In this document: piece by piece, positions 32,048 to 39,493 of the stretch
Position numbering within the stretch: position 1 is the stretch's first letter
Layout of the letters: each line of letters opens with the position of its first letter
Assembly: GCF_000559085.1 (NCBI RefSeq)
Contig: NZ_JALN02000005.1
Location: 1 to 39,493 of the forward strand
Direction of reading: 5' to 3'
Source of the DNA: Mycolicibacterium aromaticivorans JS19b1 = JCM 16368
GTDB lineage: Bacteria; Actinomycetota; Actinomycetes; Mycobacteriales; Mycobacteriaceae
DNA length: 39,493 bases
Made by a program: the position numbers and the translations under genes
The notes under the pieces: generated by a model
The model's database searches: none
Told to the model about the DNA's origin: nothing
What the model saw: the letters and a program-made list of their open reading frames with translations, nothing else

Positions 32048-32623
32048 ATGCCTACGGTTTCTTTGGTCCACACCAAGGGCGGCGTTGCGAAGACGACGTC
32101 GGCGGTGTATCTCGCGACTGCTGCCCATCGCCGCGGTCGCGATGTCGTACTTGTTGATGCCGACCCGCAGGGCTCGGCGCTGGAATGGGCGGCGGCCGCC
32201 CAGGATGACCCCTTGCCGTTTCCGGTGGTGCCGGCACGCCGACCCCTGGACGTCAGTGGCCGCCAGGAGTTGACGATCGTGGACACTCCCCCGGGTACGG
32301 CGCAGGTTATTCAGGAAGCGATCGAGCTGGCCGATTTGGTCGTGGTGCCCACGGGGGCTTCACCGCTGGATGTCCGCCGGGTATGGCCGACTTTGGAGAT
32401 CACCGCACACCGCCCCACGGCGGTGCTGCTGACCGGCGTCGATCTACGAACCCGACTAGCCGACGAGGTGAAGACCCTGCTGGAGGACGAGGGCGTGCCG
32501 GTGATCGAAACGCGGATTGTCCGCCGTGAGGGCATCCGCCGGGCGTTCGGGTCTACACCGAATCACCTGTACGGCTACGACGACGTGTTCGACGAGCTGA
32601 TGGGGGCATTGGTTCATGTCTGA
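32048..32623 (+). CDS. parA: ParA-family partition ATPase, overlap copy
   Basis: Identical to 3608-4183 (KGGVAKTT P-loop, 191 residues). It is the same gene on the circular plasmid, not a second locus. Confidence 0.9.
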   Translation: MPTVSLVHTKGGVAKTTSAVYLATAAHRRGRDVVLVDADPQGSALEWAAAAQDDPLPFPVVPARRPLDVSGRQELTIVDTPPGTAQVIQEAIELADLVVVPTGASPLDVRRVWPTLEITAHRPTAVLLTGVDLRTRLADEVKTLLEDEGVPVIETRIVRREGIRRAFGSTPNHLYGYDDVFDELMGALVHV

Positions 32624-32843
32624 CTTGACTTCGAAGATGGCCGCACGAGTGAAGACAGAACCCGCCAAGCGGGCGGCTGAGGCGTTCCGCTCCCCCACTG
32701 ACGATATGCAGCGCGCCACCGTTTATCTGCCACGCGCGACGGTGCGCGGACTGAAGCAGGCTGCACTGGACCGGGACACGAGCATGAGCAAAATCCTCAC
32801 CGACCTGGCCGATCGGTGGTTAGCCCAGAACGCAAAGACGTAA
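32616..32843 (+). CDS. Ribbon-helix-helix partition protein, overlap copy
   Basis: Identical to 4176-4403, overlapping parA by 8 bases. Confidence 0.75.
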   Translation: MSDLTSKMAARVKTEPAKRAAEAFRSPTDDMQRATVYLPRATVRGLKQAALDRDTSMSKILTDLADRWLAQNAKT

Positions 32844-32877
32844 GAACGTAAATGCGTCATTACGTCCTTACGTTAAC
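32838..32877. repeat. 8-bp phased repeat array 2, overlap copy
   Basis: Same five octamers as 4398-4437. Confidence 0.7.
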
Positions 32878-32945
32878 AACTTCATGCCCCCAGCCGGGAT
32901 CGTCCTGGCGGGCGATTGCGTGCCCGCCAGTTAGCGTCTGTTTCT

Positions 32946-33677
32946 ATGCGAGTGGGTGTGTACATCGATGGTTTCAACCTGTACTACGGCGGCAAGTTCA
33001 TCTGCGGATCTGGCACGGCCGGCTGGCGATGGCTTGACCTGCGCGCCTTGGCGACGCGGCTGATGGCCAACCAATCGGCTTGGAGCGGTGCGACCGTTGA
33101 ACGCATCGTGTACTGCACTGCGCGTATCTCAGGAGCTGACAACCGCGTCGGCAGTCGAGAACAGGACGCCTACCTCGCCGCTTTGACCCGCGCCGCTGTC
33201 GTGGATCACATCGAAGAGGGCAACTACGTCAACCGCGTCACCTCCGCGCCCCTGGCCACCAAAGACCGACGCGGGCGTCCGGTTCTCACCACCCCAGCTT
33301 GGCCGGTAACCATTAAAGATGGTGCCGGGCAGAATGCCCCCGACGCGCGGTTCTTCGTTTCTGTTGCCCGGCGCGAGGAGAAGGGCTCCGATGTAAATGT
33401 GGCCGCCCACCTGCTGCTGGACATCCTCGAAAACCGCATCGACGCCGCGCTGGTGATCAGCAACGACAGCGACCTGAAATTTCCTGTCCAGGCCGCACGT
33501 GACCGCGTCCCGGTCGGCACCATCAACCCGACCAAAAACCAGACCGCAGGAAAGCTGCGGGGGCGACCGTCGGACGGGGTAGGCAACCACTGGTGGTACC
33601 AGCTGGTCGCCGCAGATTTCCAGTCCTGCCAACTCCCGGACCCCGCTGGCGGGGTGTCTAAGCCGCCGCCCTGGTGA
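32946..33677 (+). CDS. NYN-domain nuclease, overlap copy
   Basis: Identical to 4506-5237, including the IDGFN, KGSDVN and SNDSDL acidic motifs. Confidence 0.85.
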   Translation: MRVGVYIDGFNLYYGGKFICGSGTAGWRWLDLRALATRLMANQSAWSGATVERIVYCTARISGADNRVGSREQDAYLAALTRAAVVDHIEEGNYVNRVTSAPLATKDRRGRPVLTTPAWPVTIKDGAGQNAPDARFFVSVARREEKGSDVNVAAHLLLDILENRIDAALVISNDSDLKFPVQAARDRVPVGTINPTKNQTAGKLRGRPSDGVGNHWWYQLVAADFQSCQLPDPAGGVSKPPPW

Positions 33678-33740
33678 CCTGCCCGACAGGGGAGGGGAAT
33701 TGCGTGGACGCAACGCGCGTTGCATAATTGCGGAATACCA

Positions 33741-33769
33741 CCCGTCCCCGGCAGGGGACGGGTTTTTTC
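33741..33769 (+). terminator. Terminator after the NYN gene, overlap copy
   Basis: Same stem and T-run as 5301-5329. Confidence 0.85.
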
Positions 33770-33776
33770 TTGCCCA

Positions 33777-33824
33777 ACGTAAGGACGTAATGACGTATAT
33801 GCGTCGTTACGTCCTTACGTCATG
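33777..33824. repeat. 8-bp phased repeat array 3, overlap copy
   Basis: Same six octamers as 5337-5384. Confidence 0.75.
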
Positions 33825-34383
33825 ATTGCGTATTGAAGCGCTTTTCCCAGGCTGGGTAGCTGCCGAGGCTACGAAGAAGGGGAGCGGTGAGTGCTGCCAC
33901 GACCTGGTCGGGGTTTTCGTCGAGGTCGGCTAGTGAGGCTTCGGTTGCTCTCTCGTAGATGTTTTCTGTGTAGACGGGTCCTTTGTCGCCGAAGTTCTGG
34001 TCGGCGATGATCCATGACGTCGAGTCGCGTAGGCCATTCATGGAGAGGGCGAACCGCCAACTTCCGGTGTAGCCCCAGCGGTGCGACACTGCAGCGGCCA
34101 GGCGGGCAAGCAAGCTGACGTGCCCGATGATCAGTCTTTCGAAGACCAGCGTGAGGTCGGGTGGGGGAGGGGACACGTTGCTGAATGAGCGGGTGGTCAC
34201 GGCGCGCTCCGATGCCAACACGAGTCGGCCGGACTCATAGAGCACGATCTCGGCGGCGGAGTCCTTGCCGGCGAAGCGTTGCCCGTCGTACATGCCGGTG
34301 GTCAACGCGAGGCCAGACGAGCATGTCTTCTCGCGCGCCGACCGGGTCGGCCAGCACGACGAGCAGAGGAGCAGCGTCACCAA
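33820..34383 (-). CDS. Conserved protein C-terminal part, overlap copy
   Basis: Identical to 5380-5943, with the same frame conflict against the overlapping N-terminal frame. Confidence 0.55.
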   Translation of the reverse strand: MVTLLLCSSCWPTRSAREKTCSSGLALTTGMYDGQRFAGKDSAAEIVLYESGRLVLASERAVTTRSFSNVSPPPPDLTLVFERLIIGHVSLLARLAAAVSHRWGYTGSWRFALSMNGLRDSTSWIIADQNFGDKGPVYTENIYERATEASLADLDENPDQVVAALTAPLLRSLGSYPAWEKRFNTQS

Positions 34384-34588
34384 CGAGTTCGGTACGGATC
34401 GAGCGGGCTTCAGCTCGTAGATCGCGGCGGTCCGCCAGGCGCCGGTCTAGGAGGCGTACGACCTCGGGGTTGGGCACCCCCATCGGGGCCAGGCAACCCC
34501 TCACCGTCGTCGGCCGTCTCGTCCGTGCTCGTCGTGATTGCCACCCGGTGTGGTCCTCCTCGTGCAAGCGGTCCATACCAAGACTCAT
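34235..34588 (-). CDS. Probable N-terminal part of the same gene, overlap copy
   Basis: Identical to 5795-6148. The apparent frameshift is present in both copies. Confidence 0.4.
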   Translation of the reverse strand: MSLGMDRLHEEDHTGWQSRRARTRRPTTVRGCLAPMGVPNPEVVRLLDRRLADRRDLRAEARSIRTELVGDAAPLLVVLADPVGAREDMLVWPRVDHRHVRRATLRRQGLRRRDRAL

Positions 34589-34623
34589 ATGCAGCGCAAC
34601 TCGGTAATTCCCCAACACCCTAA

Positions 34624-34639
34624 TGTGATTTAGATCACG
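34624..34639. promoter_or_regulatory. CRP/FNR-family-like operator, overlap copy
   Basis: Same TGTGA-N6-TCACG site as 6184-6199. Confidence 0.45.
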
Positions 34640-34721
34640 CATTTGACCTGGGGAAACGTGCCTGCGGCCTGCATAAGAGCTTACAGAAACAACCGATTCG
34701 CGAACCCCTTTAGGAGGTGTC

Positions 34722-34880
34722 ATGATCACCCTGATCGCGCTCACGGTGACGATGTTCTTCATCGCGGCCACCGCCGTCACCATCGCGCTGCGCTGGCCAG
34801 CCACCATCACCTGGGTCCACGTCACCGTGGCCGTGGTCGCTCCCATCGCCGCCGAAACGATCAACCTGTTCGTCCGCTGA
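34722..34880 (+). CDS. Small two-helix membrane protein (52 aa), overlap copy
   Basis: Identical to 6282-6440, with AGGAGG upstream. Confidence 0.7.
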   Translation: MITLIALTVTMFFIAATAVTIALRWPATITWVHVTVAVVAPIAAETINLFVR

Positions 34881-34915
34881 ACTGGCCAAACAGACGGCAT
34901 AATTGCGCAATACCA

Positions 34916-34942
34916 CCCGTCCCCGGCAGGGGCGGGTTTTTC
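34916..34942 (+). terminator. Terminator after the 52-aa membrane protein, overlap copy
   Basis: Same as 6476-6502. Confidence 0.8.
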
Positions 34943-34981
34943 TTTGCCTTCATGGGCCGCCCCAGCTCACCGCGGCCTGTG

Positions 34982-35021
34982 GCGTCGTGACGTAATCACG
35001 TACTTACGTTATTACGTCACG
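34982..35021. repeat. 8-bp phased repeat array 4, overlap copy
   Basis: Same five octamers as 6543-6582. Confidence 0.7.
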
Positions 35022-35334
35022 ACGCACCACTTCATCCAACCTGGGATGCAACGACAGATCAGAAGGTTAGGGGTCGGGCCGTGTCCCGATAACGAAGGTT
35101 TTCGGGACGCCGAAGAGCCACCGTCCCGCCTTAGCCTTGGACCATCCTCAGACTGTCAATCGGACGGTTCCTGGTCGCGTGATCTTTCGTGGCACGCCCC
35201 ATGCTGCCTCTAGAGCCGTACGCGACCTCTCTCAACGCGTCCCTCAAGTCAAGAATGGTCCTGAACAAAGGGCCGCAACCGTGGTCACAAGACACCCGAT
35301 GAATAAAGGTGAGCTGTCTCGGTCGAGAACACGC

Positions 35335-35493
35335 TTAGCGGCCCCGTCGGCCCCACAGGATCAGCAGTGTCACCGTCGCGATCACCGCGATCGTCACTAG
35401 CAGGATCGTGGAGCCGATGATCACCGCGTGGTGGCTGTACTGCGGTAGCGGGGTCGATGCCACGGCCAGCGAGCCACCGAGTGCGGTGCTCAC
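35335..35493 (-). CDS. Small single-helix membrane protein (52 aa), overlap copy
   Basis: Identical to 6896-7054. Confidence 0.6.
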   Translation of the reverse strand: MSTALGGSLAVASTPLPQYSHHAVIIGSTILLVTIAVIATVTLLILWGRRGR

Positions 35494-35533
35494 ATCCGCC
35501 GGTCCCTGCACCGGCGCGCGGTGCGGCGCATGG

Positions 35534-37276
35534 TCATCCGCCGCCGAGTTGGACGGCTTTGACGATGAGCAGGATCGCGCCGACGACCAGGTAGCCGCGT
35601 AGGGCGAGCATGCCGAGTTTGGTTCCGGCCGACCAGGTGACGGGTTCCAGCAAGGCCAGGGGCGGCATGCGCCACGACATCTTCTCAGGCCCGTCGATCA
35701 CGGTCACTGGGGCCGGGGCCCTGGGGTTTCGGCGTTGCAACCACTTCAGCACCCCGACCGCGAGGATGGCCAGGATGACGATGCCTGCGGCGAGGTACGC
35801 GGTGACGGTCACGACGTCCAAGTCGGGAAATAGGGTGGTGGCCATCAGGATCCCCGACAGCAACAGCAGCACCGCGACGATGAACACCGCGACGACGTTG
35901 AGCCAGCGCCGGTTCACCCACGGGCCCAACACCTCCCGGTCGTTGCACAACAACAGCAGGAACACACTCGCACTCGGCAGCAGCAGACCCGCCAGTGCCT
36001 GCACCGCAGTGGTGATCAGACCCAACGGCGCACCCGGATCAGCACGATCCCAGCGGCGGCGGCGACCATCGCGATGTAGGAGACGTAGAACGGTTTGGCG
36101 TCGGCAAACCCGCGGTGCAGGGAGTGTTTCAGGCCGAACACGTCGCCGAAGGCGTAGCTGGTGGCCAAGGTCACCGCTGCCGCACCCACGATGGAGGCAT
36201 CCAGCAGCACGATCGCGAAGACCGGACCCAGCACACTGCTATGCGCCGACAGCAGACGGGCGATGTCTCCGGCGTCGCCGAAGTTGCCCTCACTGCCGGT
36301 GGAGCGGGCCGCCCAGTCCGCGGTCATCACCAACGCAGCCGCACCGATGACCACCACGAACGCGCCTATGGTGGTGTCGGCGCGCTCGTAACTGATGAAG
36401 CGCGGGTGATGCGCTTGTCGACGATGTTGGACTGCTGAAAGAACAGCTGCCACGGCGCAACGGTGGTGCCCACGATCGCAATGATCAGCAGCACCGCATC
36501 CGAGCTGAGCCCACCCTTGATGCCCGGCACGACGAAGGCCTGTGCGGCCGCCCCCACTGGGGGTGCGACAGCAGCAGCATCGGGATCTGCAGCAGGGTGA
36601 TCGCGATGAACACGAACATGGCGCGTTCCCAGCGACGGAAACTGCCCGAGGCCATGATCGCCACCAACGCCACCGCGGCCGTCGGGACGACGATGTACTT
36701 CGAGACACCGAAATAGGCGGCGGCCAACGAGACGCCGATGAACTCGGTGACGATGGTCAGGAAGTTCAGCAGGAACAGATCCCCCACGGAGAACCAGCCC
36801 CACCCGCGGCCGAAGCGTTCGTTGATCAGCCGGGCATGGCCCACCCCGGTGACCGCTCCGAGGCGGACCACCATCTCCTGGTTGACGATCAGCACCGGGA
36901 TCAGCAACAGCAGCACCCAGAGAAGGCTGTAGCCGTAGTTTTGGCCGGCCTGGGCGTAGGTGGCGACACCGCCGGCGTCGTTGTCGCCGACCATCACGAT
37001 GATCCCGGGCCCGAGGATCGCCAACAGTGTCAGCAGCCGGGTCTTGAGCGTGCGGCCCTGATCGCTGTCGCCGACGCTGACCCGGCCGAACGCGCCTTCG
37101 ATGTCACCGAGATGGGCGCTGTCCAACACCGCCGACGCCTGAGGCGCTGCAGGGGCTGGAGTCGGCTCGGGTCCCGGCGCGCTGGTGGACGCGGCCTGTG
37201 GGGTGACATCAGCAGCGGGAGCCTGATCCGGTGCCGTGGGGTCGGTGGTGCCTACCGGCGGGTGGGAGTCAGCCAT
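35534..37276 (-). pseudogene. NRAMP-like transporter, overlap copy (three frameshifts)
   Basis: Second reading of 7095-8840. One base is missing near 36036, 36404 and 36555, which breaks the frame three times. Copy 1 is intact and should be used. The breaks cluster toward the contig end and are probably errors. Confidence 0.85.
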
Positions 37277-38586
37277 GACCGGCCCGTCCTGGGCACCGAC
37301 GACGTCGCGGATCGGGCGCGGCGCGGGTTCGCGGCGCCGCCAGTCCTCGGGGATGGTGGCCTCCAGGACGTCATCGAAGGTCACCACACCGACCACCCGG
37401 TCGCCCTCGTCGACGACGGGGATGGCGACCAGGTTGTAGTCGGCCATCAGCAGGGCGACGTCGGTCAGGTCGGCTTCCGGGGTGACTCGGATCGGGTCGA
37501 CGTCGAGCAGCTCGGTGATCGGGGTGTGGGGGTCGGATTGCAGCAGCCGGATCACCGAGACCACCCCGACCAGTTCGCCGGCCTCGTTGACCCCGTGCAT
37601 CTTGAGCAACGCCTCGGGTTGCATCGCCCGGGCGGCAGCGATGATCGAAAGAGCTTGCGCGGCAGTGGCATCCGTCGAACACGACGCCACGTCGACGCTC
37701 ATCAACCCGCCCGCGGTCGAGGGGTTGAACCCCATCAGCGTGATGACCTTGGTGCGCTGCCCCGCCGGCAGCAGCTCCAGCACCCGGCGACGGCGGGACT
37801 GGCGCAGATCGGCGATCGCGTCCGCCGCGTCGTCGGCCCGCATCCGGGCCAATACCCCGGCGACCTCGGTATCAGTCATGTCGCCCAGGATCTTGGTGGC
37901 CTTGTCGGGGTCGAGTTCCTCGAAGACGTCGGCCTCCAACTCCGGGTCGGAGTGGAGGCGGTCGAGGATTTCTCCACCCTCGTCTTTGTCGGCGTCCTCC
38001 AGCAGGTCCGCGATCTGGGCCGGCTTCAGCTTCGACATCCGCCCGCCCGCGCGCTCCAACACGCTCGCCGTGTGCCCGATGAGCGGTTCGAAGGACTTCC
38101 AGTCCCGGCTGGCATGCCCCCCACCGGATTTGATCAACCCGAACAGCCGCGCCGGCCGGCGGGTATCCAGCCGTGCCAGCACCCAGCCCGCCCCGGTGTC
38201 CTCGAGCTCGATGTCGTAGGCATGCACCAACTCCGCGGCCGCGACGTCGATGAGCCGGTGATCGAGGACGTCGGTGCGCAACAGAACCTCGCCGTCACGG
38301 CGTTCGAACTCGCGCAGATCCACCTTGTTCTTCGACAGATCGACGTGTTCCTGGGTCAGGTCGGTGATCTGCCCGGACGACACGTACACCCGACGGCCGC
38401 CGATCCCTACCACCAGGCCGGTGACCGGCGGATACCCCTCGGCACCGCGCAGGCTGACGATGACGTCCTCGACCCGGCCCACCGCGTCACCGGCCTTCGC
38501 GACGACCGGACGACCCAGGAGATCGGACAGATGGATCACCGGCCGTGACGCCGTGGCGCTCCACCATCAGGCGGGACTTCATGCAT
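37269..38586 (-). pseudogene. PRC/MgtE_N/CBS protein, overlap copy (frameshifted and apparently fused)
   Basis: Second reading of 8833-10152. A G lost near 38555 shifts the first codons. A C lost near 37284 removes the stop and joins this gene in frame to the NRAMP-like gene. The resulting long frame (36485-38539) is probably an artefact, since copy 1 keeps two overlapping genes. Confidence 0.8.
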
Positions 38587-38740
38587 AGTGACTCTTCCTT
38601 CTCGATGAGACGATCGCGGCCGTGCCGAATGTCGCGGTTCCATATGCGCACGACCACGTGAACACTGGCGACACCGATCTCGACCACCGTCGGTAGACAC
38701 CCAAACCTGGGACATGTGGATGGATCGTCCACAGAGGTCG

Positions 38741-39493
38741 TTAGTCACCGGGCCCTCGATCACGACCCTTACGCCGGGCCGCGTACCGAGGGCTGTAGCC
38801 AGTGCGAGATCCCGTAGGGTCGCGCATCTGGCTACCACGTAGACGGCAAGGAGAAGTGCTGGCCCGATCACGCTGGCCAGTAACCCCAACCCGGCGAGGT
38901 GCCCGATCAGCGCGATCAGGCCAATGACGATGTTCGCCAGCGCGGCGACCTCCATGATCAGCACGGCGATCACGACCCGGCGCCGCCGCCTCACGTCGTC
39001 AACGGTGGTCTGGCGCTGCTGATCGAGGTCAGTTTCATCGGCGACTTCCGCGCGAAGCAACTCAAGCAGGGCGACCGGGACGTCGGTCGCCACGCTGACA
39101 TCCCCGACGTCGTCGCCGCGGCGCAGCATCAGCGCCGCCAACCCGGACCCGCACGCTGGCGTGGCGATCGTCATCGGCCTCCGGCAGTGGGGCCGTTGAT
39201 CGCTTGGGAGTCATTCCCAGGTCACCGAGGAACGCCGGGTTCGATCCGGCGGACGCCGCCCGCGGGGGAGTGCGCCGCGTGCGGGACCGTCGTTTCTTGG
39301 GCATGTCCTCAGTATGACCAGGTCGGACGGGTCGCAACATCGAGCCATTCCTGTCAATCTCCTGTCGCCACAGGTGCCTATCGGCGGGTACACCTGCTAG
39401 ACGCGCGGCGGGCCGCCACCCACATCGTCCGGAGGTCCTGGGTTGGGAATTTGGACGGGTAGGGGTGTCGGCCATGTCGGCCATCACCTCGAC
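38741..39493 (-). pseudogene. Internal-repeat membrane protein, overlap copy (frameshifted, cut by window end)
   Basis: Second reading of the gene at 10309-11256. It lacks a G near 38818, has an extra C near 39143 and a changed run near 39415, and runs off the window. Copy 1 should be used. Confidence 0.8.

Larger units (their letters stand above)
28435..39493. repeat. Terminal direct repeat, copy 2 (assembly overlap)
   Basis: Second reading of bases 1-11061. Relative to copy 1 it lacks one base near 34962, 36036, 36404, 36555, 37284, 38555, 38624, 38669 and 38818. It has one extra C near 39143, and a small rearranged run near 39415. It is the better copy up to about 34.9 kb. Confidence 0.95.

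Noticed and set aside
3608..32623. Two parA loci on one replicon
   Set aside because: They are the same gene read twice in the assembly overlap.
36485..38539. Single fused MgtE_N/CBS-NRAMP protein of 684 residues
   Set aside because: The fusion needs the C missing near 37284 in the error-prone contig end; copy 1 shows two overlapping intact genes, and the fused frame breaks again in the transporter.

Overview
The window looks like a single circular plasmid of a Mycobacterium/Mycolicibacterium-type actinobacterium, assembled with a long overlap. Bases 1-11061 recur at 28435-39493 with only single-base differences, so the unique sequence is a circle of about 28.44 kb. The host assignment rests on high GC, an actinobacterial MobF relaxase, a MerR/HspR regulator, ANTAR proteins and mycobacterial-type plasmid replication and partition genes. 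The two overlap copies differ mostly by one missing base in G or C runs: copy 1 lacks bases in its first 3.4 kb, and copy 2 lacks bases in its last 4.5 kb. Both zones are contig ends, so most broken genes there, and one apparent gene fusion, are probably assembly errors. Copy 2 should be read for the rep region and copy 1 for the metal-transport region.

Layout of the unique circle. (a) Backbone, best read at 29363-34880 (copy in 928-6440): a candidate oriT, a two-domain HTH replication protein (rep, minus strand), a structured RNA antisense to the rep leader, a small RHH-like protein, a small membrane protein, a parA/RHH partition pair, a NYN-type nuclease, a conserved protein that appears frameshifted, and a 52-residue membrane protein. 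Four arrays of 8-bp phased RCGT repeats lie around the partition genes and look like a dispersed centromere. (b) Metal-transport operon, 6896-11529, minus strand: two small proteins, a PRC-barrel/MgtE_N/CBS protein, an NRAMP-like transporter whose metal-site residues resemble Mg2+-type NRAMP relatives, and a small membrane protein. (c) 12100-12811: a serine resolvase with a candidate res site.

(d) Stress and regulation region, 13349-23481: GAF-ANTAR and PAS-ANTAR regulators, each beside a DUF3846-like paralogue; a CPA1 Na+/H+ antiporter; a DUF3892 protein; two Hsp20 chaperones; a divergent HspR-like regulator; and a short ANTAR-like protein. The gene set resembles in content, not homology, the transmissible stress-tolerance loci of Gram-negative bacteria. 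(e) 23484-29362: two full IS256-family elements in inverted orientation, each with its own 8-bp target duplication, flanking the MobF relaxase traA. No type IV secretion genes are seen, so the plasmid is probably mobilizable rather than self-transmissible.
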